DNA of 64,000 nt from Puccinellia tenuiflora (Eukaryota > Streptophyta > Magnoliopsida > Poales > Poaceae), in the NCBI GenBank assembly GCA_012064385.1, contig QRDG01000139.1:186001-250000 (forward strand), written 5' to 3'. The notes beneath the pieces are model-generated. The model saw nothing but the letters and a program-made list of their open reading frames with translations, was not told where the DNA came from and did not search any database. The position numbers and the translations under genes were made by a program. This document shows positions 35,944 through 47,533 of this stretch, piece after piece (positions within the stretch are counted from its first letter, which is position 1; each line of letters opens with the position of its first letter).

Positions 35944-36027
35944 GTAAGCCTCGGTCTTTCTTCTTTCCTTTAGCATTTTGCTTTCGAAAACCCTCTTGAC
36001 GGATCTTCTGCCTGTCTTTCTTTTCAG
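35944..36027 (+). other. Predicted intron in antisense gene (copy 2)
   Basis: GTAAG donor after MADE, TTTTCAG acceptor before AACCC, 84 bp, phase kept. It has the same position and length as 11223-11306 in copy 1. The intron contains the TAA that would otherwise end the protein. Confidence 0.72.
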
Positions 36028-36466
36028 GAACCCTGCGGCGCCGAAGAGGCGGCGGCTCCGCAAGCTTGGGGAGGCCGTTGGCGCCACCGCGGCGACGCCT
36101 GCGGCTGGCGAGCCGCAGCATGTGGCTACTCCCCCCGCGGGTGAGCACCGCGCGGAGGAGGTGGTTGAAGAGGTGGCGCCGTCGCCAGCTCGGGCCGCCA
36201 CTCCTCCCGTACTGCCGGAGGCAACGGAGGAGGAGGCGGCGGCCGAGGCCGCACGAGCCTCGGCGAGGCCGGACGAGGAGGAGGAGGAGATCGAAGAGAT
36301 CATCGTGGAGCCGCCTCCAGAGGAGGAGGCTCCCACAAGAGGGGCTGACGCGCCCGAGGCCGCGGCAGGCGCGGCCACCACGGAAGGGGCGGAAAACGCC
36401 CCTAAAGAGCAAGAGGAGGCGCCTCCAGAGCCCATGGACGCGGGAGCCGGGGGCGAGAGGACTCCC

Positions 36467-36562
36467 AGCCCCCAGAGGGCTCCTGACGCGGGCGGCGAAG
36501 GAGGTGCCCACACGAGCCCCCAGAGGGCTCCTGACGCGGGCGGCGAAGGAGGCGCCCTCACG
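36467..36562 (+). repeat. 48-bp in-frame duplication
   Basis: Units 36467-36514 and 36515-36562 differ at two bases. Encoded repeat: SPQRAPDAGGEGGA-type, 16 residues. Copy 1 has a single unit. Confidence 0.85.
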
Positions 36563-38104
36563 AGCCCCCAGGCCGCACCAGAAACGGCTGTGAGCCCGAG
36601 GCAGGGTGCCTCGGGCGCCTCGCCAAGAATCGAGACCTCTACACCCCACAGCAGTGCGGGGACCTTGGCGCTGCGGGAGCCGCAGCACCACGTGATTCGC
36701 CGCGGCATCGTCTTCAGCCAGGCGCGGCGGACGCTCGACGAGCTGGAGGCGCAGTACGCCGAAGAGGACCTCGCCAGGGCGGAGGAGCGGGCAAGACTCG
36801 ACGAGGGCTGGGCCCTCCTCCGCGAGAGCGTGGAGAGCTGCCGCCGGCAGGATGCGGCGGCCCTGGCGGCATGCCAAGAGGCCATGCGCTTCGCCAAAGA
36901 GACCCGCGACAGCGTGAAGCGGGAGGCGGTGGAGACCATGGAGCAGCTGGACGCCGCACGGGAGGCGCTCGAGGCGGAAACTGCCTCCAAGCGACAGGAG
37001 GTTGCGGCCTTGGAGCAAAACTTCATCACGCACTCCAAAACTGTGGAGGGCAACTTGAAGGAGCTCCGTGAGAGGCTGGATGCTCGCGAGAAGCAGCTGA
37101 CCCAGCACGAGGCGGAGCTCACGCGTCGCGAGGGAGAGCTCTCCCCCGCCGAGGATGAACTACGCTGGCGCGAGGAGCAGGTCCAGCAGCTTGAGGCGGA
37201 GCAGGCCACCCGCGAGGAGCAGCTACGGGCTCGTGAGGGCCGGGTGGCCAAGGACGAAGCCTCCTACACGGAGCGCCTCGAGAAGGCCAATGCCGATTTC
37301 GCGGCAAAGCAGAAGAAAACGCAGGAGGAGGCCGACGACAAGGTCAAGCTCATCCGCCAAGATCTCTCCAAGGATTATGGCGAGAAGGTCAAGAAGCAGG
37401 AGGAGTGCTTCACGGCGAAACGCAACGAGCTCCAAAACCGCATCAAGGGGCTCGAGAAGGAGGAGAAGCAGATGGCCTCCCGCCTTCAGAGTGCCAGGGC
37501 CGCCCAGGCCTGCGCGGAAGAGGAGGTTGCCGCCCTAAAGAAGGACCTGAGCGAGCTCCACCAGCAGGTGGGGCCGGTTGCGGACCTCGTGGAGGAGGCA
37601 CAACGCAACGCGCAGTTCGGCTGAACCATGTCGCGCCAGCGCCAGCGCATGCTCCAAGACCTGGTGCTCCGTGCGCGCACCGTTGGGGACCGTCTGGGGA
37701 CCGAGGTCCCCCCCCCCTTCGCCGCCGGGGGGAACGACAACGAGGCCGGATACGTGTTCTTCTTCGAGCAATTCCTCGCGAAACTTGAAGAGACCGCGAA
37801 GGACCTCAACGACCGCGTCGTGGAGGAGAGCCGCGATCTCCTCGTCCTCGCCACCTGCCGCATCTTCGCCAACCTCGCGAGGCTCCAGCCCTCGCTTGAC
37901 CTCGAGGCCGTGACGGCGCCGGTCGATCTCAGCAGCCGCGTCGCGCTGAGCGACAGGATGCGGAAGGCCGCCGAGGAGTACGCCAGGATATTCGACCAAG
38001 TCGAGGTTGAGGAAGGCGAAGACGACGGCGAAGAGGACGCCCCGGAGGAGGAGGTGGATGCCGCCGCGGACGACGCGGGAACCTCAGGAGGCCTAACGGC
38101 CTAA

Positions 38105-39325
38105 GCTCCCTCCTGCAGCTGGATGTGCATGCGGCACATGCTATCTTAGCATTTTGTTTGTAAAATCCTTGTAAAGATTTTCTTAAGCTTTATTTGAACG
38201 TGCTTGGTGAATATCCCTCGGGAGGCTTTTATCTTTCCTTTCATGTCGTTTTCGCTCTACGTCTTAGGACCCTCTCTTAGCGCTACACCACCGCCGCTTC
38301 AGTATGTGAGAGTCAGGGCTCCACAAGGCCGGGGGTGCGTGAGGCCTCGAGAGGTAAGAGCTCCCGAGTCGCGATGCTCGGGGCTCCCCTTTAACGCGCA
38401 AGCAGCCCATGAGGCATAGGAGAGAGAAAAGAGGCTCGAGGGACAAAAACCAGCGAAAGGAATTTTAACCAAGTGTTTGGACTTAGCTTCGCGAGGCGTT
38501 TTTGTCTTGGAGAGGGTGTTGATTCCCTGATGAGGCGTTTTCCTCTCGAGGTTGCCTGAGGCTTGTTTTGAACCTGCTTTCCTGCGTTTGGACAGATAGG
38601 CATACCCACAAGCAATACATAGCTAGATAACTCATGCGTGCTTGTAGGTTCCTTCATGTGTGTCTCGCGAGGAGAACAGGCACCAAGGTCCTTGGTGAGT
38701 TGACGTGCACGGGAGCCGGCTCATGAGTTCAGAGCTCCTTGGGAGTTGACGTGCATGAAAGCTGACCCGTGAGTTCAAAGCTCGGATCCCTTGGGTTTGA
38801 GGCGCTGCTGGGATGCTCCCGAGGCACAGGCACCATGCTCAGCCCCCGCTCGCGAGATACACAGGAGGGATCATACGAGCAAGGATGAGAAGCAATAACA
38901 TAACTGCTTACCGAAGCAACAACATATGCTGGCGCAAAGCGCAAAGGTTCAAGGTGACCTGAAACAGGGGTTCATTACACTGGCGTGGCCAGAAATACAA
39001 AATCCGCCATGTCTGGGCATGGGGTTCCACATGGAGTGGCTGAGGCTCTCGCGGCCCGAGGCGACGCATGTAGAGAGAGCTCAGAGAGGGGGCCCTATGC
39101 GGGGGTGGCTTCAAGAGCCTGCGGTCCACCATGGCTGGGCATGGGGATCCACCTCGCCAAGGCATGGTGCTTGAAGAAGTCACCTTGCCGAGGCGTGGTG
39201 GCTTGGGAGTCTTCTCGGACGGCCCGCGGCAACGTATAGTAGAGAGGGGAGCCCGAAGTTTTTCCTCGTGGAGGATGATGGCGTAAGGCTCTCCCTTGAT
39301 GCAAAAAATTGCTCGTCGAGGACGA
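38105..39325. other. Non-coding spacer of Tat copy 2
   Basis: The equivalent of 7983-9200. It lies between the convergent ends of the coiled-coil gene and integrase. No domain found. Confidence 0.7.
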
Positions 39326-42300
39326 TCAGGGGTAGAACTTGCGCAGGTGCTGGATGTTTCGGGGGTTGGCGACAGGGATGCCGTCCTCCGTTTTGAGCCG
39401 CGCGGAGCCAGGCCTGGCGATGTGCACGACTCTATAGGGTCCTTCCCACATTGGCAAGAGCTTGTGGAGGCCTGCCCTGGAGAGGATTCTCCTCAGGACA
39501 AAGTCTCCTGCTTCGAGAGTGTGCGGGCAGATGTGGCGGCTGTGGTAGCGATGGAGGTCTTGCTGGTACCTTGCCGCTCGCAGGGCCGCATTGCGGCGGA
39601 GCCCCTCGAGCAGCAGCAGGTCATTGTTGCGGAGTTCGTCCAGCTCAGCCTCCTTGAAGGCCAAGACTCGTGGAGAGCTGTGGGTGATCTCGCTGGGGAG
39701 AACGGCTTCAGCGCCATAGACGAGGGAGAACGGCGTCTCGCCAGTTGGCTTTGTTGGCATGGTGCGGATGGACCAGAGCACCGAGGGGAGCTCATCGATC
39801 CAGTGCTTGCCGCTGGCCTTGAGGCGGTTGAAGCTTCTCGTCTTGAGGCCCTTGAGCACCTCGGCGTTGGCTCGCTCAGCCTGCCCGTTACTTCGTGGGT
39901 GAGCCACCGAGGCGTAGCAGATTTGGGCGCCGAGGCTGCCGCAGTAGGACTTGAAGGCGCCGCTGATGAATTGTGAGCCGTTATCGGTGATGATGCGGTT
40001 GGGCACGCCAAAGCGGCAGACCAGGCTCCTGATGAATTTCACCGCTGATTTCGCCGGGATGGTGCGCACGGGTTCCACCTCAGGCCACTTGGTGAATTTG
40101 TCGATGGCGACGTAGAGGTAGCGGTAGCCCCCGAGCGCTCGCGGGAAGGGTCCCAGGAGGTCCAGCCCCCAGACCGCGAACGGCCAGGAGAGCGGGATAG
40201 TTTGGAGTCCTTGCGCGGGCTGGTGAATCTGCTTGGCGTGGAATTGGCAGGCGTCGCAGGATTGGATGATTGCAGCTGCATCTTGAAGCACTGAAGGCCA
40301 GTAGAAGCCACTCCGGAAGACCTTGCCTGCAAGGGTGCGTGAGGATGAATGGTGGCCGCACTCTCCGCTGTGGATGTTGTGGATGAGCTGGCGGCCTTCC
40401 TCGGCAGGGACGCACCGCAACGCAACCCCATTGGGGAGCTTACGGTACAGGTCTCCATCGTGGAGGTAGTAGGACTTGGCCTGGCAAGCAACCCTTTCGG
40501 CTTCTGCATCTTCTTCGGGAAGGACTCAATTTTACAAGTAGCTCTTGATCTCGTCGATCCAACCAGTGTCTTGGCGTACCAGGGTCATCAGCAAGCGATC
40601 GCCTGCGGGCAGCCCGTAGTTTGGTGCTCCACTTGATGGGGCTGGTGGGAGATCCTCATTGATACTCATGTTGACCGCTGGTTGCTTGACCGAGGACTTG
40701 GCGAGTCTCTCGTCGAACACTCCAGGCTTCCGGGCTTCCCCTCTTGCTGCTCGCCTGGTGAGTTCGTCTGCTTCTTGGTTTTCTCCTCGTGGGATATGCT
40801 TGAGCTCCATGCCCCTGAAGTGCTTCTCGAGTTTGCGTACCTCTTCAAGGTAGGCCATCATGTAGGTGTCCTTAGGCGTGTAGCTTTTGTTGGAGAAGTT
40901 GACGAGGAGCTGAGAGTCGCCCTTGATGAGGATGCGCTTGATGCCGAGGGCAATGGCAGCTCTGAGCCCGGCGAGGAGGCCTTTGTATTCAGCAATGTTG
41001 TTGGATACCTTGTCGTTGTCTTTGAAGCACAGCTGGACGGCGTAGTAGAGCTTGTCGCCTGTCGGTGAGGTGAGGACAGCACCAGCCCCTGCACTCCGGG
41101 CCGCGAAGGCGCCGTCGAAGTGCATGGTCCAGTAGCTGGGCTCCGTCCCTCCTGAGGTCGCGGCTTCCTCCTCTTGAGGCTCTTCTTCACGCGTGTCCGT
41201 CCATTCGGCCATGAAATCAGCCAGCGCCCTGCCCTTGATGACCCTTGTGGTGTCAAACTCCAGCTCGAAAGGTTGTAGCTCGATGCCCCAGCTTGCGACG
41301 CGATCTGTTGCGTTTGGGTTGCGCAGGACTTGCTCCAGGGGGTATGAGGTGACCACCTTGATGGGGTGACCCTGGAAGTAGTGGCGCAATTTCCTGAGCG
41401 AGAAAAGGAGCTTTTGCTGCATGGGGTAGCGCTCGCGAGCGTCCCTCAGTACTGTGCTGACAAAGTACACGGGATGCTCGACGAGGGTAGTCGTTGGCGT
41501 GGCAGCGGTTGGCTCCTCTCGAGGCTCGGTGTAGTCCTTGTCGAGGTTTTCTTGAGGCCCCACTTGTGGAGGCTCGGCATGAGGCTGGACGCTTGACGAT
41601 GCTGTTTCCTTGTCGAGGAGTTCTGGGCTTGGCGAGGCAGAGTTCTGCTTGGTGAGGACTGGCTCTTCCCTTTCAGCCACCAAGACCGCGCTTGCCGTCT
41701 GAGGAGTGGCTGCAAGGTAGAGCTTCAGAGGCTCGTGAGGGCGTGGGGCAACCATGATGGGTGGGCTCGCTAGGTATTTCTTTAGGTCCTCGAAGGCCTT
41801 TGCTGCTTTAGGGGTCCACTTGAAAGGACCGGACCTCTTCATGATCTTGAAAAACGGCAGCGCCCTCTCGCCAAACTTGGAGATGAAACGGCCAAGGCTG
41901 GCCATACATCCCGCTAAGCGCTACATGTCCTTGAGGCGACGAGGAGGCTGCATCTCTTCTATGGCTCTGATCTTGTTGGGGTTTGCTTCGATGTCGCGAT
42001 GAGACACCAGGAACCCGAGGAGCTTGCCTGAAGGGACCCCGAAAACGCACTTGGCGGGGTTCAGCTTGATGTTTACCTTGCGCAGATTGGCAAAGGTCTC
42101 CTCGAGGTCCTTGATGAGCGTGTCCTTCTCGCGGGTCTTGACTACGATGTCGTCGACGTAGGCCTCTGCATTCCTCCCCATTTGAGCCCCCAAGGCGATC
42201 CTCATGAGGCGCTGGAAAGTGGCACCGGCGTTTTTCAGGCCGAAGGGCATGCAGACATAGCAAAACACACCACAAGGGGTGAGAAATGCTGTCTTCTCCT

Positions 42301-42703
42301 CGTCCTCCTTCGCCATCTTGATCTGGTGATAGCCTGAGAAGGCATCCAGAAAACAGAGGAGTGCGCAGCCGGCGGTGGAGTCCACGATCTGGTCGATCCT
42401 CGGGAGGGGATAGGGGTCCTTGGGGCAGGCTTTGTTGAGGTTGGTGAAGTCGATGCAGAGGCGGCTTCCTCCGGTGTGCTTGGGGACGACCACACCATTG
42501 GCGAGCCAAGTGGGATGGACAACTTCCTTGATGATACTGGCTTTCTTCAACTTTTCTACTTCTTGGACGATGAAATCTTGCTTCTCTGGCGCCTGGCGCC
42601 GCACTTTTTGCTTCACGGGGCGTGCGTTTGGACACACGGCTAAGTGGTGCTCGATCACCTCCCTCGGTACTCCGGACATATCTGACGGTGTCCATGCGAA
42701 CAT
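39326..42703 (-). pseudogene. pol: Tat copy 2 RT, both RNases H and integrase (two stops)
   Basis: A single reading frame from 42703 to TGA at 39326, interrupted by only two stops seen: TAG at 41921-41923 (CAG in copy 1) and TAA at 40532-40534. RT: VHPTWLANGVVVPK, LDAFSGYHQI and YVDD (about 42148-42160). The first RNase H is degenerate; the second spans about 41140-40740, with MHFDGAF, NIAEYKGLLAG and GDSQLLVN. Integrase: zinc region GECGHHSS ... SCDACQ (about 40370-40250), then GLDLLGPFP, IITDNGSQF and NGQAERANAEV, and a full C-terminus with YRVVHIARPG and HLRKFYP. This includes the 203 bp that copy 1 lacks. It is the better-preserved pol of the two. Confidence 0.9.
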
Positions 42704-43689
42704 GTCAGAGTTTGTCCTGAGGAAGCCGACGAGCGCGCTGAAAGTGCATGGTTGATCCCATGCATGGTTTTGGTAATTAATGACAATCTCTATGGACTAA
42801 TGTTTGCATTGAGCTAATTGTAGGATGTGTCCATTTGCGTTGCTTGATCTCCATTTGTTGGAATCAAGGCTAAGGGAAGAAAAAGAAGAAGTTTGTGTTG
42901 ATCAAGGCTATGTGCGGATTGATCAACACCCAAGTTCAAGTGAAGTTATGCCGAAGAGTGCTTTCCCCATCTTGGTGTATGGGGGAGCGTCATGTGAATC
43001 TTCACCAAGCAAGGCGCAATCAAGAAAGGTGGTTCGTCTTGAGGAGATGAAGATAGTCTTCATCGACCACAAGTGGATTAATGCGCAAGGCAAAGGTATG
43101 ATCTTGATAGGGTTTTTATTTTACCGGTCTCATGATGTTTAGTGAGAGACCGGATTATAGGATAGATAGCCGTTCTATCAAGAGGGGCTCTCGACCGAGT
43201 ATCGTGATCGTATCGTCGTAGAGAGCACAAACCTTTACATCCTTGCAATCTTCTTTATTGGTTCTTATTTGGCTTTTATCCATGTGAGAATTTAGAGCTT
43301 GTGTTCATCTCCATACCAAGCTCTAGTTCACCAAAAACGGATTTAATGAATATCTTCTTGCGTTTTTGGTATTGGAGGTTTTTACCGGTTTTGGTATTGA
43401 GGTCAAACTCTCTCCTTATATTTTCCTCCTCACATGATAGACTATGATATGTATATGCATGATCTTGTAGGGCTTGCGATTATCTTCGAAACAAGCCCAA
43501 GATCATAGAAAACGGAGTCTTGATGAAAAGCTTGTGCGTTTTTTGTGTTGGAGATTTTGCCGGTTCATCCGCTTGGAAAGGTCTCACCATTCCATCCCTC
43601 CGCACAATCTCCTTTGCTTGTTTTCATATTTTCAGTTTTTGTAGGGTAAGCTCTTGTCGTCCTCTTTCCAACAAAATTGGATTCACACC

Positions 43690-43980
43690 GGAGTCTCCGG
43701 TCTCTGTTTTTCGCTGCCGATCGACTTTGTGTGGTGCGTCTCTGGACTGGGTCCGGAGGTACCCCGGAGAAGGGGCGGAGTCTCCGGCCCCCAGTTTTTC
43801 TCGGCTGTTTTGTATCTGTGTGGTGCGCCTCTGGATAGGGGTCCGGAGCTTCCCCGGAGGGTGCCCGGAGTCTCCGGCCTGACCGGAGTCTCTAGCCCCA
43901 AGGACCGGAATCTCCGGCCTCCCCGATGACCCAGCAGGCCGGGGTCTCCGGTCACTTACTCCGGAGTCTCCGGCCTGGAC
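43690..43980. repeat. Cluster of CCGGAGTCTCCGG palindromes
   Basis: Seven or more exact or one-base-off copies of GGAGTCTCCGG in under 300 bp, at irregular spacing, upstream of the TATA box at 44011 in the solo LTR. Confidence 0.85.
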
Positions 43981-44010
43981 TGGCTCCAACGGCTAGTTTT
44001 TGGGGGAGGC

Positions 44011-44018
44011 TATAAAAA
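44011..44018 (+). promoter_or_regulatory. TATA box of the copia-type solo LTR
   Basis: TATAAAAA, followed about 15 bp on by a long C run, at the expected place in the middle of the LTR. The palindrome cluster lies directly upstream. Confidence 0.6.
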
Positions 44019-45053
44019 TCCTCCTTCCCCCCCCCCCCCCCCCCCAAAACCTGGTTACACACCTTGCTCACCTGTTCTTGCTCTTCCCCTTTGCTCTAAT
44101 CCTTGTGAGCTTGATTCCTCTCTTCCCCTCCAATGATTCTTGCCCAAATTTAGGGTTTCAAGAGAGGAGATCTAGATCTACCATTCCACCAATCAAAATC
44201 CCCTCTAAGTGAGGGAATCTTGTGGATCTAGATTTTGGGGTTGCTTTGTGTTCATCCCCTTTGTTCTTCCTCTCTTATTCCCTCCATAGCATTTGTTGCT
44301 TTGGTTGGAATTTGAGAGTGAAGGATTTGACCACTTAGTGTGTTCTTGCCTTTTGCATTAGTTGCATCGGGTTGCTCTCTCCGCGGTGATACGTGAAGAT
44401 CGAAGTTGAGAAGCTTGTTACTCTTGGGTGCATTGTGTTCCCAAGAGCTTGTTGCCTCTTGGGTGCATTGTGTACCCTAGACGGTTGGAGGTGCCGCGAA
44501 GACTTCGAGTTGTGAAGCTTCGGCACGAATTTGGGAGCCCCCAATTGAGTTGTGGGTGTGTGCCCCAAGAGAAGTTGTAAAGGGCTCCCGAATCCGCCTC
44601 GAAGGATTCCGATAGTGGAAGGTGAACCAAACCCTTGGGTGCGGTTCATCGGAGAATAGGGTGAGGCCTTTGTGGCATCTTGAGTAGGCCTCTTGTGGCG
44701 AGATCACACCCCTCCAATGAGACGTACTCCCTTAACAAGGAGGAACTCGGGAATACATCCTCGTCTCCGCGTGCCTCGGTTATTTCTATACCCGAGCTTT
44801 ACTTATGCAATTTACATTGTGATAGCCTTCGTGCTTGAAGTTCATATCTTGCTATCATCTTGTTGCTTGAATTGCTTAGCATAAGTTGTTGGTGCACATA
44901 GGTGAACCTAGAATATTAGGTTGTTGGCTTGTTAATTTAAACACATAGTTTTATTCCGCAATTATCAGCCCCTAATTAGAAAAAGTTTTAATCGTCTATT
45001 CACCCCCCCCCCCCCTCTAGGCGACATCCGGGCATCGTTGTTCTTTCACGCGC

Positions 45054-45945
45054 TTACCTATTTGGGAGGCAAGTTGGCGCCAATGGTGACGCTAGCCTCC
45101 GAGCCGTTTGCCTCAAGAGACACTTTCTTTGTCGCGGCCTTCTCCTGAGAGAACAGCTGCTTCTTCTTCACGGGGGCCTCGGGAGGGGTTCCTCATCCTC
45201 GTCAGCGGGTGACGCCGCCGCGGCAGCCTTGTAGGCCGCTTGCGCAGCGTACAGGGCGTCTGAGACCATGCCGCGGATGACGATGGTGCCAGCCGAGCCA
45301 GGGAGCTTGACGAGGTTGTAGGCGTGGTGGGTCACCGCCATGAACTTGGCGAGGGCGGGGGGTAGCCGAGGATGGCATTGTAGGGCAGGCCGATGTGCGC
45401 GACATCGAAGTCGATCAGCTCGGTGCGGTAGTTGGCTTGCGTGCCGAAAGTGACCGTGAGCCTCACCTGCCCCAAAGGGGTGGTGAGACCCTCTGTCACC
45501 CCCGAGAAGGGCCTGGTGGGCATGAGCCGCTCGTAGGGCACCTGCAGCTTCTCGAAAGTCTCGACAGAGATGACGTTGAGGCATGCACCCCCATCGATGA
45601 GCGTCTTAGAGACTGCAATGTTGTTGATGGTGGGAGTGCAGACCAGCGGGATGGTGCCAACAGTTGAAGTGGACTTGGGGTGGTCGCTGGAGTCGAAAGT
45701 GATGGGGTACTGGGACCACTTGAGGGGCCTGGAGGCCTCAACCCCGGGAAGCGCTGTCGCGACCCTCGCGAGTGAGTTGCTTGAAGTGGCAGTTGGAGCT
45801 GGGGGCCTACCCCCGCCGAGGATGCAAGCGGCCCCGCGAGGCACCTGGTAAACCCTCAGGAGTCTCGGCAGGGAGGTTGTCATTCGTGGGCTGGGCGGCA
45901 TTGGCTTGAGGGTTCTGCTGGTAGTTGTCATCGTAGTTGTTGTTG
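45054..45945 (-). pseudogene. Tat copy 2 aspartic protease region (broken)
   Basis: The active-site segment is LIDGGACLNVIS (about 45610-45575), again D-G-G, with the LPYNAILGYP segment near 45390-45370. An extra C near 45362 shifts the frame into ALAKFMAVTHH, and an extra T near 45855 shifts it at the N-terminal side. A TAG near 45947 separates it from gag. The left end is the insertion site of the copia solo LTR. Confidence 0.8.
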
Positions 45946-47482
45946 TTCTAGCGTCGCCCCCCGCGGCCGCCGCGGCCGTCGCGACCTCGCTGCCGCTCGT
46001 TAGCCTCGCGAGCCTCGCGAAGCCTCTTGAGGTCGTAGCAGTCCTCGGTAGCGTGGGAATGCCTGTTGTGGTAGATGCAGAAGGGGCGGTCATCTTCTTC
46101 TCGGGTCCGCGGCTGGAGCGTCAGCGCGAGGCTGCTTGGCGTCAGGCTCAGCTGCGAGGACCGCAGTGGTCTTGCGCTTCTCGGTGGATTTCTTCTTCTT
46201 CTTGGATCCCTCGGTAGGGTCCCCTGGCTCGTTCTTGACGAACAGGCGGCCCTCCTCAGCCTTGGTGCACTTGTCCGCCAAGTCGAAGAGCTTGACGATA
46301 GTGGTTGATGTTTTCGTGGATGCCAAGCTTCTCGAGCATCCGCACATCCGTGACCCCAGCCTGGAAGGCCGAAATGACCTGCGCGTCGGTGGCGTTGGGA
46401 ATCTTGTTGCGCACCTGGCTGAAGCGCTGGATGTACTTGCGGAGGGTCTTGCCAGGCTTCTGGTGTACGCCGTGGAGGTCATTGTACGTGAGGCCGCGCT
46501 CGTACGTGCCCTTGAAGTTGGCGACGAAGCACCGGCAGAGGTCCTCCCAGGTGTTGATGGACTCGGCGGGGAGGTTCGTGAGCCACGAGGACGCGGAGTC
46601 CTTGAGGGCCATGGGGAACCAGTTCGCCATGACTTTGTCGTCGCCCCCTGCGGCCTGGATGGCCAAAGTGTAGAGCTGCAGGAACTCCAGGGGGTTGTTC
46701 TTGCCGTCATAGCGCGGAGGAAGATCCGGCCTGAACTTGACCGGCCAGACGACGCGACGGAGGCTGCGAGTGAACGCGGCCGTCGTGCCGTAGGTGACCG
46801 GGCCGTTGGCGAGGGTGGCGCGGAGGTGGCGCCCCGCGGTGGCGACGTCCTGGACGGCGCGGTTGTGGCAATCCTGCTGGCGCTCGATGCTCACGCGTGC
46901 GTCCTCCGGGGCTCGCTGCACGATTTGGCAGTCATGCGGCGACGATGCGTGCGACGCAGCGCGGTTGTCGTGAGGAGGAGCCCCAACTGGAGCAGGTTGC
47001 GGTGGAACTGGTGGAGCTAGAGCGGGCGCGGGATGACGAGGAGGTGCATGCGGCGCGCCGTGCACCACGTCCCCTGCGCGTGCAGAGAGAACTAGCGAAC
47101 GAGACGGTGCAGGAGCGGCGACGCGAGCGGCACCGACGAGCTCGGAGAGGCGGTTGAGCCAGGCTTCTTGGGTCTCCGGCGTGGGACGGTACTACAGCAG
47201 CTCCTGCGCCATGAGAAGCGCAGTTGCCGGGCTGGGCGTAGGGCGGCCCAGCGAGGAGGCAGCACGGTCCCGAGACGGGTGCAGGGAGGAAGCCTCCTCT
47301 TCGCCGAGGTCGTCCTAGGCGTGGTCGACGTTGTCGTCCTCCGAGTGCTCGACGCGGGGCTCGGGGTCGACGTGGCGCTCCGGAGCAGCACTCCCGCGCG
47401 GGCGGCCGCGCGGGTTGCCAGCGGGAGCGGTGGCGGCGATGGCCGTCCGGTGAGCGACACGTTCGGCGCGAGAGCCGGCCAT
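45946..47482 (-). pseudogene. gag: Tat copy 2 gag (broken)
   Basis: ATG at 47482 (MAGSRAE-like start), at the same place as in copy 1. Capsid core with WFPMAL, SWLTNLP, YIQRFSQ and FQAGVTDVRM (about 46690-46340), then a Lys-rich tract and a Cys/His segment (about 46090-46040). Early stops lie near 47317 and 47193. A frameshift near 46310 lies after the LGIHEN segment, and another lies in the Lys-rich part. Like copy 1, it should encode the particle protein but is inactive. Confidence 0.85.
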
Positions 47483-47513
47483 GGTGGTGTCGAGGTGGAA
47501 GATGCGCCTCAGC

Positions 47514-47531
47514 CCCCTACCTGGCGCGCCA
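47514..47531 (-). other. Primer binding site of Tat copy 2
   Basis: Minus-strand TGGCGCGCCAGGTAGGGG two bases from the 5' LTR, identical to 2333-2350. Confidence 0.75.
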
Positions 47532-47533
47532 AA

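Larger units (their letters stand above)
29848..38104 (+). pseudogene. Antisense coiled-coil gene of Tat copy 2 (split and broken)
   Basis: ATG at 29848 (MAPKKA), stop TAA at 38102-38104. A 4.65-kb solo LTR splits it at 30261/34914, in the globular N-terminal part. The reading continues after it with TAQNERTGCVSF. A frameshift in an A run near 29975, one or more shifts near 35540-35700, and TGA at 37622-37624 (a CGA codon in related sequence) break it. The domains are the same as in copy 1: globular part, acidic Pro/Glu/Ala-rich middle (36050-36700), long coiled coil (36710-37620) and a C-terminal MSRQRQRMLQDLVLRAR block (37628). A 48-bp in-frame duplication (16 residues) lies at 36467-36562. 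The 35978-37624 frame is uninterrupted for 548 codons, the best-preserved piece of this gene here. Confidence 0.78.
42739..45048 (+). repeat. Solo LTR, 2310 bp, TSD CGCGC, SIRE/Maximus-like copia
   Basis: TGAAAGTGCATGG at the left, TTCTTTCA at the right, CGCGC at 42734-42738 and 45049-45053. TATAAAAA box at 44011-44018. A run of C followed by TCTAGGCGACATCC near the right end is typical of SIRE/Maximus-type copia LTRs (from memory). No coding domain. It lies between the protease and RT of Tat copy 2. Confidence 0.85.
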
